NCBI RefSeq assembly: GCF_004403985.1
Contig: NZ_SOHL01000015.1
Location: forward strand, 1 to 64,000
DNA from: Cryobacterium gelidum
GTDB lineage: Bacteria; Actinomycetota; Actinomycetes; Actinomycetales; Microbacteriaceae
Length of the DNA: 64,000 nucleotides
Direction of reading: 5' to 3'
How positions within the stretch are numbered: the first letter of the stretch is position 1; each line of letters begins with the position of its first letter. Below the pieces are notes generated by a model. It was not told where the DNA came from and ran no database searches. It worked only from the letters and a program-made list of their open reading frames with translations. Below are positions 34,596 through 44,383 of this stretch, piece after piece. The translations under genes were made by a program, and so were the position numbers.

Positions 34596-36262
34596 GTGAG
34601 GGCCTCCTTGTCGGATTTGCCGGCCAGGCGGCTGTAGACGCGGGCGGAGAACGACGGCGCCGACGCGACCAGGCCGCGTCCAATCGGCCACGTCGTGCCC
34701 GACGCGGCGGCCTGATACGAATCGAGCCAGTCCAGACTTTCAATGCCCAGGCCAGTGGAGCAGGTCTCCTCGAGCTGCCGCGACGCCCGCGCCAGCTCTT
34801 CCCGGGAGCGGACGGAGATGGTCACGAACCCGATCCAGACGGCGCCGTGGTGCTGCGACCCGGACACGAGATCTTGCCGGCGACGTCGGGCGGCCGTCAT
34901 GTGCACGTCGGTATCGTCCGTGTCCAGCTGCCCGGCCTCCCTGCGGGAGAGGGCTTCGGCGGTGTCACGGACCAGGTCTTGCCGAGCGGCGACTTTCGCC
35001 TCCGACGCCGGAACCAGGTGAAGGTGAAAGCTGACTGACCGGATGAACTGGATGTCCTTCCCGATCAGCAGATCCAACACCCACAGCTGCGTGCGGGCCG
35101 CGGTCGCGAGCGCTTCGGCGCGGATCGCGGCAGTGCGATGCCACCACCGCACCGGCAGGCCGGTGAGCGGGTCGATGCTGTCAACGATGTGCGCGGAGAA
35201 CTCCTCCTCGGCGGGTTCGCCGACCCGGTTCGGGTGCACGTCAGCGACGAAGTCGATCGGCCGCGACGGATTTTGCTGATGCCGCAGTACCGCCGCCACC
35301 TGCCGCGCCGTCAGCACCTCCACCCGGCCGATTTTTGACTCCGTCAAACCACGTTTGGTTGAGGCGATTTCCTGCCGCATCAACGCCCGCCATCCATCTC
35401 GGCCGTCGCCGTATTTGCGAGCGGCGTCGAAGAATACGGGGGTGAGGGGCCAGTTCACGGTGACGAAGTGGCGTTGCACCATCGCGTCATTCCCAGTCAG
35501 CCGCAGTACCTCCTCGTAGGAGGCGACCGCGTCGACCGGCGCCGCCGGGTCGAGGTTGTTGAGCACCCAGAATTCTTGCAACGCGGTATCGGCCGGCAGC
35601 ACCCGGGTGGTGATCTGCACGTCTTGGACGAGGACGGAGGGGACGGCGCGGGCGGCGAGGAACGCGCCCCAGCCGTGGGCGGCGCGCGCCATGACGCTGG
35701 CCGATTCGATCCCCCGGAGCTGACCACTGACGGTGAACGTTACAGACAGGTAGCTTTGCTCCCCGACCGGGGCGTGCCAGGCGATGCCGGGCTCGCCCCT
35801 GCCGTATTGCAGCCAGCCGAGCCCGTCCGACCCGTCCGGATTGGCCCGCATCGCCACCACCGCCTTGGCCGCCTCCACGGCAGTCTCCCGGGCTACCATG
35901 TCCTTGGTGGTGCGGGCGTCGGTGAGGGCTTGCTGGAGCTGGTCCCACGCGCCGACCTCGTAGGGCACGAACCGGGTCGTGCCGGCCCGGGTGCGCTTTT
36001 TCCACCGGGCTCGCTTGCGCCGCCGGTCGACGATTGACCCGCGGTGTGTTTTCGCTGTGACGAGAAACGTCACCCCGCAACTGACTGCTGCCGCTGCGAG
36101 GGCGGGCCAGCCGATCAGTGGGGTGAACACCATCCCGAACACGAGCGACCCCGCGAGGAAGATAATGCGGGCGCGGGAGTGCGTGCCGCCGAAGAAGGAG
36201 CGGTGCCCGCTCTCCCCGCCTAGATAGCGGATGACCGTACGATTGCGTAGGTCCGTCATCAT
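34592..36262 (-). CDS. SCO6880-family conjugation protein (VirB4 N-domain-like)
   Basis: 556 residues. Two hydrophobic helices near the N-terminus (FLAGSLVFGMVFTPLIGW, ALAAAAVSCGVTFLVTA) are followed by a basic linker and a long cytoplasmic part (about 90-556) with RFVPYEVGAWDQLQQAL, WHRTAAIRAEAL and RSVSFHLHLVPASEA, as in the SCO6880 family of actinobacterial ICEs. The family goes together with VirB4-like ATPases and is thought to act as its membrane-bound N-terminal half. It overlaps the VirB6-like gene upstream and the ATPase gene downstream by 4 bp each, so all three are cotranslated. Confidence 0.88.
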   Translation of the reverse strand: MMTDLRNRTVIRYLGGESGHRSFFGGTHSRARIIFLAGSLVFGMVFTPLIGWPALAAAAVSCGVTFLVTAKTHRGSIVDRRRKRARWKKRTRAGTTRFVPYEVGAWDQLQQALTDARTTKDMVARETAVEAAKAVVAMRANPDGSDGLGWLQYGRGEPGIAWHAPVGEQSYLSVTFTVSGQLRGIESASVMARAAHGWGAFLAARAVPSVLVQDVQITTRVLPADTALQEFWVLNNLDPAAPVDAVASYEEVLRLTGNDAMVQRHFVTVNWPLTPVFFDAARKYGDGRDGWRALMRQEIASTKRGLTESKIGRVEVLTARQVAAVLRHQQNPSRPIDFVADVHPNRVGEPAEEEFSAHIVDSIDPLTGLPVRWWHRTAAIRAEALATAARTQLWVLDLLIGKDIQFIRSVSFHLHLVPASEAKVAARQDLVRDTAEALSRREAGQLDTDDTDVHMTAARRRRQDLVSGSQHHGAVWIGFVTISVRSREELARASRQLEETCSTGLGIESLDWLDSYQAAASGTTWPIGRGLVASAPSFSARVYSRLAGKSDKEALT

Positions 36263-37731
36263 GGGTGATCTCCTCCCAGGGTTGGGGTGTCATCCATTGA
36301 CTCCGTCGCCTGCTCTCCGGCGGTCTGGACCATGTCCATGCCTTTCCCGACGGCCTCGATGCTCTTGTGCGCGGCGGCGATCCCCGCCGCCGCGATCAGC
36401 GTCGGGACGCCGACGACCGCGCCCGCGCCGGTCGCTGATTCCGCCGTCCCAGCGGCGGCGAGCCCGGTCTCAGCCGCGGCCGCGCCTGCGCCGGCTCCGG
36501 CAGCCGCACTGGCGCCCGCGGCTCCCGCGGTGGCGGTCGCTGCCCGGCTGGCACCGAGCGTCACGCCATCACCGGCTGCACCGGTGCCGGCTGGCGCAGC
36601 GGCGCGGTTGCCGATGACCTCCGACAGGCTCCCCGGAGCTGTCGAGGATTCCGAGACGCGCTCGGTCGTGGAATCCGTGGACTCCTTTGTCGTTGTCGAG
36701 GTGGCCCGTTCTGCGGTGGAGGGTTGGCCGTAGCGTTCGGTGGCTTCGGTCATGTTCTGGGCGCCGATGTGCTTCCCGACGTCCACGGACGGACCGGTGG
36801 TGCCGCCGAAAGCCATGGGAATGATCGGCGCGAACTTCATCAGTAGCAGCGGCGAGAGCGCGGCCATCAGCAGACCGATGATGGCCACCATCAGCGACAC
36901 CATCGATTGCAGACCGAAGTTGTTGCCAAACGCGCTGATCTGATTTGCCGTCATCGAAAAGGCCAGGCCCAGCAACAGGAACAGCAGCGGGTGAGCCGCG
37001 AGAATCCCAATCCAGAGCGCGGCGATCTTCAAGCCGAAGGAGCGCTTGTTCTTATCGATGATCCACACCAGCCCGAGCGGTAGCAGTACCCCGGTGAAGT
37101 AAAGCGTCACCAGCTGCACCAACAACATGAGCAGCACCAGGAAGAGTGCAAGGATCATGCAGATCATCAGGATGACGCCCATGACGATTCCGCCGGTGAT
37201 GCCGACTGGGTCGGCCTGCTCAATCATGGAGCTGAACTGCACGGTGACGGTCGTCGCCGTGCCAGTCAGGCCGGCGGCGACGAAGACGTCCGTCAGGGAG
37301 TGGAAGAAGTTGATCAGCATGATCCCGAACATTGGGCCGAACATGGCCCCGACTAGAAATGTTCCAAAGTACAGTCCGACAGACTCGACCAGGTCGCGGC
37401 CCGCTTGGGCGCCGCGCGCCGTTCGCACGGCCTGCGGGATCAGCAGCAGCACGGCGACGAAGATCGCCGTAGCAAAGCTAATCTTGTAGGCGCTGATGAA
37501 CCAGTCCGCCGTCAGATCCGGAAGCGTCGCACTGGTCAACGCCGGCATGATGTCCCGACTCATCCCCTCCGCCGTATCGCGGAGCATCTTGAAGGTATTT
37601 CCCCACGGGTCCGACCAATACGACACCACACCCGCTGCACCATTGATGGCATTACCGATGCCGCCCACGAGATCCCCGAAAAATCCTGGGTCATCGCCGG
37701 GCTTGGTCGCCATGCCCAGCATTGTCAGCAC
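36259..37731 (-). CDS. VirB6/TrbL-like polytopic membrane protein
   Basis: 490 residues from GTG 37731. About six to seven membrane helices between residues 70 and 310 (ATAIFVAVLLLIPQAV, FLVGAMFGPMFGIML, MGVILMICMILALFLVLLM, PLLFLLLGLAFSM) form the channel part. The C-terminal 170 residues are a low-complexity tail of A, G, S and T. This is the layout of the TrbL/VirB6 component of actinobacterial type IV secretion systems. The first seven bases overlap the preceding gene; the stop overlaps the SCO6880-family start. Confidence 0.8.
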   Translation of the reverse strand: MLTMLGMATKPGDDPGFFGDLVGGIGNAINGAAGVVSYWSDPWGNTFKMLRDTAEGMSRDIMPALTSATLPDLTADWFISAYKISFATAIFVAVLLLIPQAVRTARGAQAGRDLVESVGLYFGTFLVGAMFGPMFGIMLINFFHSLTDVFVAAGLTGTATTVTVQFSSMIEQADPVGITGGIVMGVILMICMILALFLVLLMLLVQLVTLYFTGVLLPLGLVWIIDKNKRSFGLKIAALWIGILAAHPLLFLLLGLAFSMTANQISAFGNNFGLQSMVSLMVAIIGLLMAALSPLLLMKFAPIIPMAFGGTTGPSVDVGKHIGAQNMTEATERYGQPSTAERATSTTTKESTDSTTERVSESSTAPGSLSEVIGNRAAAPAGTGAAGDGVTLGASRAATATAGAAGASAAAGAGAGAAAAETGLAAAGTAESATGAGAVVGVPTLIAAAGIAAAHKSIEAVGKGMDMVQTAGEQATESMDDTPTLGGDHP

Positions 37732-38420
37732 CCGCTCGTAAAGGGTGCACCGATGGAGAACAAGTCCTCTGTCGTGCGAGTCCCTTCAGACTTCGCAAAT
37801 TTCCACTCGCCGTTTTCCCAGCGGACGGTCACGGTAATTGATCCTTTCAACGTCGGGCTCATGGCCCCCTGTTGGACGAGCCCCGTGCCGATCGTGGCGA
37901 CGACTTCATCGTTCGACGCCGATTCGATGTGCCACACGCCGGGAATGGTCGACAGATAGTATTCCGTCGTGTCCGGCACGAGCCCGCCCGAGACGTTGGG
38001 ATTGTTTGCAAAAAACTTTCGCAAATCCTTGGTCGGAATATCTGCAGCGAGAGCGCTAGTCGCGACAGTGTCTGCATCGTCCGACGACGGGTAGGGGTAC
38101 TGGTGTAGCCACCGTACGAAGGCCGCGGCGTACTCCACTGCCCCTGTGCTTGTGTGCGGTGCAGCTTGTTGCGCAGCGAGGACCATGGCTGCGTCTCGCG
38201 TTTCACCGCCGAGGCATCCGGTCGGCTCCGTGTCGACCGGTGCGGTGCTCGGCGACGGCGTGCTGCTCGCTCTCGGCGTTGTCGGCTCGGGTGTGGGTGT
38301 GACAGTGCCAGCTTGGCTGCCGAAGTAGACGGCGCCGGCGATGATGAGTGCGCCGATGAGGATGGCGGTGCTAACGATCCAGGGCCAGGTGCGGCGGGTG
38401 GGTGGTGCGGTCGCGTGCAC
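37725..38420 (-). CDS. VirB8/TcpC-like single-pass transfer protein
   Basis: 231 residues from GTG 38420 with AGGAGCG upstream. One N-terminal helix (WIVSTAILIGALIIAGAVYFG), a P/T/S-rich linker (about 35-65), then an extracytoplasmic domain (about 70-231) with AFVRWLHQYPYPS and a final strand-rich part that fits the NTF2-like fold of VirB8/TcpC proteins. The longer open frame to 38621 is an antisense-free shadow of the upstream gene. It probably links the inner membrane complex to the pilus base. Function is by position and topology. Confidence 0.65.
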   Translation of the reverse strand: MHATAPPTRRTWPWIVSTAILIGALIIAGAVYFGSQAGTVTPTPEPTTPRASSTPSPSTAPVDTEPTGCLGGETRDAAMVLAAQQAAPHTSTGAVEYAAAFVRWLHQYPYPSSDDADTVATSALAADIPTKDLRKFFANNPNVSGGLVPDTTEYYLSTIPGVWHIESASNDEVVATIGTGLVQQGAMSPTLKGSITVTVRWENGEWKFAKSEGTRTTEDLFSIGAPFTSGC

Positions 38421-38428
38421 GAGCGCTC

Positions 38429-38758
38429 CTATCCGAAGACGGCGAGGATGGCGCCGACGATCACGGCGAGGGCGGCGAGCACCCCGAGGGAGATACCAGC
38501 CCACATGGCTTGGTTGCGGGCGGTTTTGTATTCGTTGGGGTTGCCACCGCTGGAGGCGCTGGCCATTTTGATGATGCCGATGATTAGGAACACGATCGCC
38601 AGGATGATGCCGATCCCCCATACCCCGGCGAGGAGCTTCTGCCAGAGCAGGGTGAATTCCGCCCCGAAGATGGTGAAGTCCGGCAGGATGCCGTCGAGCG
38701 GATTGTCGATCGTTCGCACCACGGTGCCCACGAGGGTCTGCAGGGATTCTGTGAGCAT
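38429..38758 (-). CDS. VirB2/TrbC-like small membrane protein
   Basis: 109 residues from ATG 38758. Two hydrophobic helices (GVWGIGIILAIVFLIIGIIKM and MWAGISLGVLAALAVIVGAILAVFG) are separated by a short polar loop (SSGGNPNEYKTARNQ), the hairpin topology of pilin-like VirB2/TrbC subunits. It precedes the VirB8-like gene by 8 bp. The N-terminal 45 residues contain no typical signal peptide cleavage site. Confidence 0.65.
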   Translation of the reverse strand: MLTESLQTLVGTVVRTIDNPLDGILPDFTIFGAEFTLLWQKLLAGVWGIGIILAIVFLIIGIIKMASASSGGNPNEYKTARNQAMWAGISLGVLAALAVIVGAILAVFG

Positions 38759-38777
38759 GACGGTTCGCCTTTCGCTG

Positions 38778-39962
38778 CTATCGGACGGTGGCTTGCAGGG
38801 TACGCACGACGCCCGCCGCCGCTGCGGTGAACGCCCGTCGCGTCTGCGGGGCGAGATGCCCGAGGGTGATCTGCCCGCGCTCGGCAATGTGCGGGTCATA
38901 CGGGATAGTGAACACCTGCTCGACACCCGCGTCAGCGATAATCTGATCGACCCGGTCGACGACCTGCCGGTTCTCCGGCCGCCCATCCGTCAGCCGCAGG
39001 ATCGTCGCGTGCTCGGCCAAGCTCGCCGCCTTCCCGCCGGCCGACCGCAGTACATCGAGCAGCGCGACCGCCTCCAACACCGCATCCCCGGCGTTGAACA
39101 CCGGAATCACCAACGCGTCGGCGGTATCGACGGCGCCCTGGAACGCTGAGGAGGAGGGCTGGTTGCCGCTGTCCATAATGCGGATGCCGAAGTACTGATC
39201 GACGACCGCCGCGACCGCAGTCACATCGTCATGGGTCAGGCGCGGCCGGCGACGCACGGTGCCGATCACGGACGCGAACGAGGTTTGAGGCGCGGTGTAG
39301 CCGGCGAGCTGCCCGGCGCTGGTGATGGTGTCGACGTCGCGGACGAGTTCTCCCATGCCGCGGGCTGGGTTTCCCTCCGCCCGGAACGACAATGCGCCGG
39401 GGTCGTCGGATACCTCGAGGATGCACACCGATCCGCCGCGGGCGGCGGCAAGGACTCCACCGGCGATGATCGCCGACGGCGTCTTCCCGACGCCGCCCTT
39501 CTGGTTGGCGACCAACACGCTCACCGCGCGAGTCCATGTTGCCTGCCGGATCGTTTCCTCATCCCGCCGCAAGGCTTCCGTCTGTTCGCGCTCGGCCAGC
39601 TCTGCCGGTCCGGGCGTCATCGGCAGCCCGAGGCGGGAGAGCACACCGCGCAGGCCGCGCTGCGCACCCTGCGCCTGCGGCGCGGTGGAGAGCAGTCCGA
39701 GGTCGTGATCGGAACCGCCAAACAGATCGGCCAGAGCCGGCTCAGACGGGATTCCTACCGGCCGCTGCGGCATCGCGCTGGCCGGTGCACCACTCTCGTC
39801 GACAGCTTGGCGTTCCGGAAGCGGGACAACCGGACGTTCGGGAGTGGGGGCATCCGCTTCGATGTAGCCCTGGGCACGTGACGCACCGCGAAACACGGTA
39901 CTCGCGGGTGGGTCAGTGTGCTGGTTCGTGGTCTGTGATGTTGCCTGATTCTGACTGGACAC
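38778..39962 (-). CDS. MinD/ParA-like ATPase of the ICE
   Basis: 394 residues from GTG 39962, which has GAGGGAG 8 bp upstream. The N-terminal 120 residues are polar and disordered (many Q, T, P); the ATPase domain has the deviant Walker A VLVANQKGGVGKTPSA (about 145-160), ILEVSDDPGALS and the switch region GIRIMDSGNQPSSS. The position at the head of the pilus operon is common in actinobacterial ICEs, where these proteins may position the transfer apparatus or the element DNA. No ParB partner gene or parS array is visible, so partition alone is less likely. Confidence 0.8.
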   Translation of the reverse strand: MSSQNQATSQTTNQHTDPPASTVFRGASRAQGYIEADAPTPERPVVPLPERQAVDESGAPASAMPQRPVGIPSEPALADLFGGSDHDLGLLSTAPQAQGAQRGLRGVLSRLGLPMTPGPAELAEREQTEALRRDEETIRQATWTRAVSVLVANQKGGVGKTPSAIIAGGVLAAARGGSVCILEVSDDPGALSFRAEGNPARGMGELVRDVDTITSAGQLAGYTAPQTSFASVIGTVRRRPRLTHDDVTAVAAVVDQYFGIRIMDSGNQPSSSAFQGAVDTADALVIPVFNAGDAVLEAVALLDVLRSAGGKAASLAEHATILRLTDGRPENRQVVDRVDQIIADAGVEQVFTIPYDPHIAERGQITLGHLAPQTRRAFTAAAAGVVRTLQATVR

Positions 39963-40004
39963 AAGCAAATCTCCCTCTCTAGGACTCCATACGGTGCTCG
40001 ACAA

Positions 40005-40399
40005 TCACCACAACGACACAAGACACGGAATCGGTCAGCAGGTTGGCCGAGCGTCGGCGGATTGTGGCAACAGCCGGGCATATTCCTGCCAGCCATGCTG
40101 TCGTATCCGTTCGAGCGGACCGGGTGTGCACCGTCACGATTCCCTTTCTGTGCGGCGTCGTTGCCGTCTAAGTCGAGAGTAATGCTCACCTCCGACATTG
40201 AATGCGACACACCGCCAAGAAGACACGAAATGCCCTCAAAAAGTCCCGGCCACAACAGCGGTCCCGTGACCGAGCAGTCGCCCACGCCTTGGCAAGTGCT
40301 CGCCAGTTCGCAAGCGCAAGGACCTGTGCGGAAGCGGCTACGCCGCTGCGAACCTCAAATAATGAGCCGCGTTCGCGACCTGTTTTCACGGGCTTGTTT
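40005..40399. other. Divergent intergenic region between parA-like and dprA-like genes
   Basis: No gene is supported. It should contain the leftward promoter of the transfer operon. The rightward unit begins with leader copy B, described separately. Confidence 0.4.
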
Positions 40400-40557
40400 G
40401 ACCTTTCCGGCCGGTCATCGTAGCTCGCTTCGCGCCTGCGTTCCCAGATTCTCAGACGCGGTCGCACGCTCCCTTATTTCGCCTGAGATTCTGGGCACTA
40501 CAGCTCTCCCGCTCGCTATCGATTTCTCTCGCCGGAAGGCAAACAAAATATTCGGTC
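40400..40557 (+). promoter_or_regulatory. ICE leader element, copy B
   Basis: About 155 bp directly upstream of the dprA-like gene. It matches copy C closely, including CGTAGCTCGCT, TTCTCAGACGCGGTCGC, GCTCCCTTAT, CTCCCGCTCGCTATCGATT and CTCTCGCCGGAAGGCAAA. The last block forms a small GCC-GGAA-GGC hairpin ending about 25 bp before the start codon. Confidence 0.75.
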
Positions 40558-40577
40558 CAGGAGAGGGAGCCACCATC

Positions 40578-41513
40578 ATGACCATCGCTGCGGTTATCGA
40601 CACCATCAGCACCGACACCACCGTAAGCAGTCCCATCAGCCACGACACCATCGCCCGCACCGCCTGGGCCACCATCGCCGAACCGGGCGACCCCCACGTT
40701 TGCGCACTCATCGCAGGGTATGGGGCCGAAGCAGCCCTGAACGCCCTCCTCAGCCTCGACCCCGATACAGCCAGTGGCAGAGACGGGACCATCGCGCAGC
40801 TGCGATCGACCAGCCTGCCTCGGTACTCGGTCAACCGGGTCGTCGACGCGATCCGTCTCACCGTCGCAGGCGGGTACGAGCTGCTCACGCCATCACATTC
40901 GAACTGGCCGGCATCCGTTGCCGACCTCGGAGAGGCAGGACCGTTTGCTCTCTGGGTGCGCGGGGACGCTTTGCTTCTGAGCGCGCCGAGCGTGGCGTTG
41001 ACGGGCACGCAGTTCGCGACCCCGTACGGCAGGCACCTTTGCGTGGACCTGGCCTCCGGTCTAATCGAGCGCGGCTGGGCGATTGCCTCCGGCGCCGCTC
41101 GCGGCATCGACACCGCCGCCCTCGCCACCGGTCGGGCATTCGCCGGCCGCAACGTGGTTGTTCTCCCCACGGGCATGGACGACACTTGCCCTGCGGAAAA
41201 CGCGGAGCTGGTCGACGCAGTCGCGACGCGCGGTGTCATCGTGAGTGAAATCCCACCGGGACGCACGCCCTCGGCGTGGCAGTTCCAAGGCGGCAACCGA
41301 CTCCTCGCTGCGCTCGCAACCAAGACCGTCATCGTCGAAGCGGAATACGAGTCCGGGGACCTGCACACCGCGGTGACCGCCATGGAACTGGGCCGGCCGT
41401 GCGGTGCCGTGCGCGGGTTGGCTGCGACCGTGGCCAATGCGGGATGCGACCGGCTCATCCGTCAGTACGGCGCCCAACTTGTCGCCACCATTGACGACGC
41501 CGACCGACTCTGA
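40578..41513 (+). CDS. DprA/Smf-like DNA-processing protein of the ICE
   Basis: 311 residues from ATG 40578, preceded by AGGAGAGGGAGC. The Rossmann-like DprA core is complete: VALTGTQFATPYG, GWAIASGAARGIDTAAL, VVLPTGMDDTCPAENAEL, GVIVSEIPPGRTP, VIVEAEYESGDLHTA and GCDRLIRQYGAQLV. DprA binds single-stranded DNA and loads RecA; ICE-borne homologues may protect or process the incoming transferred strand. It is the only clear gene on this strand within the transfer region and has its own copy of the ICE leader, so it is probably expressed with the SSB-like gene. Its 3' end faces the coupling-protein gene across a shared hairpin. Confidence 0.9.
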   Translation: MTIAAVIDTISTDTTVSSPISHDTIARTAWATIAEPGDPHVCALIAGYGAEAALNALLSLDPDTASGRDGTIAQLRSTSLPRYSVNRVVDAIRLTVAGGYELLTPSHSNWPASVADLGEAGPFALWVRGDALLLSAPSVALTGTQFATPYGRHLCVDLASGLIERGWAIASGAARGIDTAALATGRAFAGRNVVVLPTGMDDTCPAENAELVDAVATRGVIVSEIPPGRTPSAWQFQGGNRLLAALATKTVIVEAEYESGDLHTAVTAMELGRPCGAVRGLAATVANAGCDRLIRQYGAQLVATIDDADRL

Positions 41514-41522
41514 CCCTGGCGA

Positions 41523-41553
41523 GAGCGCCGCCCGCATCGGTCAGGCGGCGCTC
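41523..41553. terminator. Bidirectional hairpin between dprA-like and coupling-protein genes
   Basis: GAGCGCCGCC (41523-41532) and GGCGGCGCTC (41544-41553) pair perfectly over 10 bp. The right arm includes the stop codon of the leftward gene. It suits termination of both convergent transcripts. Confidence 0.55.
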
Positions 41554-43460
41554 CCGGATTCATCCGTCTCGACGACGTCGAGCCGCACGACCTCCGCGTC
41601 ACGACCACGCTCGACGTCAGCCGGCGCCGGCGCCGGCACCGGTGTAAGCGGCGCGGATGGTGGTGTCTGCAGTTGCCGGTTGGGCAGTGCTCGGAACGGA
41701 GCGATCGCGCCGCCCTGCACGATCCAGAACGCTCCGTCCGCCGCTTCCCGCACATCTTGCGGTGGGATGACGTAGGTGTGTTGGGCGCGGGCGCTGCCGA
41801 GTTCCTCGCCGGTGGCGCGGCCGGCGGATTCCATCCGCATCACCGTCCCGGCATACTTCACCACATCTTCCGGGTCTTTGGATCGGCCAAAGATCAGCGC
41901 AGCGCCACTCGTGAGTGCACGGCGACGGCGGACCTCATCGTTAGATAGGCCCGCCGGGCTCTGCGTCGCGAGGACTAAGCCGACGCCGGCGCTGCGCGCC
42001 GTCTCAAACAGGCTCCCCGCAGTATCACCCGGGTCCTGCGACCCTGTCACCAGCTGGGGGAATTCGTCAACGATGACGACCACCGGGGACTTGTCGCGAC
42101 GCTCCAACCGGGTGGCGAGAAAGTTCCGCAAGTCCAGCAGGAGCAGATCACCCAGCCGCGCCTGAGCATCGTCGACCGGCGACAGCGGAATGACCGTCAC
42201 GTCAGCTTTCGGCGCGTTGTAGGACCAGCCGTCCTGGCCGATCCAGCGTTGCATCGGCCGCAGCGCCACCAGTAGGCTCTGCAACGCCCGTGCTCCCGCG
42301 GTCGACCCGTCTCGCTCCACGCGCTTGTTGATCAGCGGCAGGTCGTCGGTGTCGTCGACGAACCGGGCTGGGTAGGTCAACCGCTCGCGCAGGTCATCGA
42401 TGCTGCTCAGCGGAGACCTGCCTTGCACCATTTGCAGCACCCCACGAATCTCATCGAGATAATGCTGGTTCGCGCCGTCAGGTACGGGCATCAGCCGCAT
42501 CAGCTTCGCCGTGATCTGGTCGCCGGTGCCGTTAAAAAGGTTCCACGTACCGCCGGTTGTCGCGGTGCGACCATAGGTCTGCGCCACGGCGACCAGGTTC
42601 TCGGCGTCAGCCGGGTCGCCTTTCGCGTCTATGACGAACACGGGCCACCCGTATTCCAATGCACACAGTACGAGTCCGTTGATCAGGACGGTTTTGCCGC
42701 TGCCGGACTCCGCGATGATCAGTGCCCGCACCGACGATGCCGTCGGCGGCAGTACCAGGTATTTTCCGGTTGCATCGACCCAGTCGCGCACGCGGCGCAT
42801 GTCATAGAAGCGGTCAGCGAGGGTTCGAATCGTCACCCGGCTCGTCACCCCGAATGCCTGCCGCTGATCTCCCACGGCCAGCGGCACGGTGACCGCTTGG
42901 CGGGTGGTGCCGACGATGCGGCCTGTCTCGGCCTCGAGGCGCACGCCGATGCGGCGGGCCACGCTGCTGTCGGCGGCACGCTTGCGTGCGGTCTCAATCT
43001 TCTCCTGCCGCACCACGTTCGATACTCGCCGGGACCGAACCTGCTCGGCGATTTTCCGCCGCCGCAACGACCACGCGGCCGGCAGCAACAGCACCCCGGC
43101 AAAGAAATTCGCCACCACCCACGGACCAAACATCGACCAGAGCTGCGCCCACCACTCAGCGTCGTCAAAGAACTCGGTCGCGGCCCCCGAGCGGATCCAG
43201 TCCGCCAGCAGGATTGCCTCCCAAGTGAGGAGCGCGGCTACGAGGAGGATGCCGACCGTATTAACCGTCCACTGCCACCGCCACACCACCCAGAACCGGG
43301 TCTTCGTCGCGATAACGTCGCCGGCAAGCCGGCTCACCACGACCGGCACGACCAGCGGCAACGCAATCAAGACCATGACGACCGCGAACGCGGCGCCGAG
43401 CAGCCGCGCGATCGTGTCGCTGGTGGCGTCCGTCTCTACCGGAACGGCCGTCTCGCTCAT
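41541..43460 (-). CDS. VirD4/TraG-type coupling ATPase
   Basis: 639 residues from ATG 43460. Three N-terminal membrane helices (about 20-140) are followed by an FtsK/TraG-type ATPase: Walker A LIIAESGSGKTVLING (about 235-250), FVIDAKGDP, Walker B SPVVVIVDEFPQLV (about 440-453) and LVLATQSPAG. The protein should recruit the DNA-relaxase complex to the secretion channel. The start overlaps the stop of the replication-relaxation gene (ATGA), so substrate-processing and coupling proteins are cotranslated. Confidence 0.88.
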   Translation of the reverse strand: MSETAVPVETDATSDTIARLLGAAFAVVMVLIALPLVVPVVVSRLAGDVIATKTRFWVVWRWQWTVNTVGILLVAALLTWEAILLADWIRSGAATEFFDDAEWWAQLWSMFGPWVVANFFAGVLLLPAAWSLRRRKIAEQVRSRRVSNVVRQEKIETARKRAADSSVARRIGVRLEAETGRIVGTTRQAVTVPLAVGDQRQAFGVTSRVTIRTLADRFYDMRRVRDWVDATGKYLVLPPTASSVRALIIAESGSGKTVLINGLVLCALEYGWPVFVIDAKGDPADAENLVAVAQTYGRTATTGGTWNLFNGTGDQITAKLMRLMPVPDGANQHYLDEIRGVLQMVQGRSPLSSIDDLRERLTYPARFVDDTDDLPLINKRVERDGSTAGARALQSLLVALRPMQRWIGQDGWSYNAPKADVTVIPLSPVDDAQARLGDLLLLDLRNFLATRLERRDKSPVVVIVDEFPQLVTGSQDPGDTAGSLFETARSAGVGLVLATQSPAGLSNDEVRRRRALTSGAALIFGRSKDPEDVVKYAGTVMRMESAGRATGEELGSARAQHTYVIPPQDVREAADGAFWIVQGGAIAPFRALPNRQLQTPPSAPLTPVPAPAPADVERGRDAEVVRLDVVETDESGSAA

Positions 43461-44194
43461 GCGCGGACCTGCGTCGACTCGCCCCACCCGCTGCTGCTCT
43501 CGAGCTCCACCACGTGGGCGGCTCGTCCGTGTGCGGTCGCGTAGGCGCCGGCGCCCAGCTCGGCGCCGGTCCAGTACCCGCGTGCGTCGAGGGAGTGTTG
43601 GGAAACGAAACGGGGTCGGTCGGTGCGGACCAGGTGCTTGTCCGCCTCCCGTGTTACCGCCCGATCAGCGTCCGCCGTGCAGAAATACACCACCCGATCA
43701 ATCCCCTCATGCGCCAAGCGATACGCGTGGCTCTGACAAATCGACTGATACCGCTGCCACGTCTTCGGCGTCAACTCCACCTCCACCAACTCGACAACCC
43801 CGTCACGCTCGGCCACCCCATCAGCCTGATGCTCGCGCACGCTGTTCGGTTTGCGGTCCCGCCGCCACGTGAACCCCTGCGCCAGATAGCGCGCCGACAC
43901 CGTCGCAACCGCTACCTCATGCCGCGTCGTCTGCCGAAACAGATTCGGCGCCGGCTTCCCAATCGCCAGATACGTGGCCCACACTATCGACCCGTCCCGA
44001 TACGCAACCCGGCCCCGGCCCAGCAATCCAGTCCCGATCATCCGCGCAGCCCACTGCTGCGCCCGGCGCAACGACACCGGCTCACCAACACCAGACAGGG
44101 CGCCCAACGCCCACCGCACGGCGTCCATATCCGCCAACCGAACAACGTCCAACCATGCCAGAAGTGCCTCGTCGCGCTCCGTCACCTGCACCAT
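43457..44194 (-). CDS. Replication-relaxation family protein
   Basis: 245 residues from ATG 44194. It begins TERDEALLAWLDVVRLADMDAV, the winged-helix start of the replication-relaxation family, then has a restriction-like core with HQADGVAERDGVVELVEVELTPK (acidic residues followed by E-x-E/K) and RVVYFCTADADRAV. The family is common in actinobacterial plasmids and ICEs and is thought to start plasmid replication or transfer. It is the gene nearest to the large inverted-repeat region at 44511-44682, on which it could act. The ORF extends upstream to 44275 without a better start. Confidence 0.8.
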   Translation of the reverse strand: MVQVTERDEALLAWLDVVRLADMDAVRWALGALSGVGEPVSLRRAQQWAARMIGTGLLGRGRVAYRDGSIVWATYLAIGKPAPNLFRQTTRHEVAVATVSARYLAQGFTWRRDRKPNSVREHQADGVAERDGVVELVEVELTPKTWQRYQSICQSHAYRLAHEGIDRVVYFCTADADRAVTREADKHLVRTDRPRFVSQHSLDARGYWTGAELGAGAYATAHGRAAHVVELESSSGWGESTQVRA

Positions 44195-44383
44195 CACCCA
44201 GCTCCAAACTGACAACGTTTCAGCTTTCCACCACGATTCTGCACCCAGCCACCGACACAGCCCCGCATGCCACACCGCACATCGTCCACTTCAACTCATC
44301 GACCTCACCGCTTCTGCTCGTCGTTTTTCTTATCCGATTGCTTCCTACTCTCTGCCGTCAGCTCCCACATTTTCTGCCGGCTT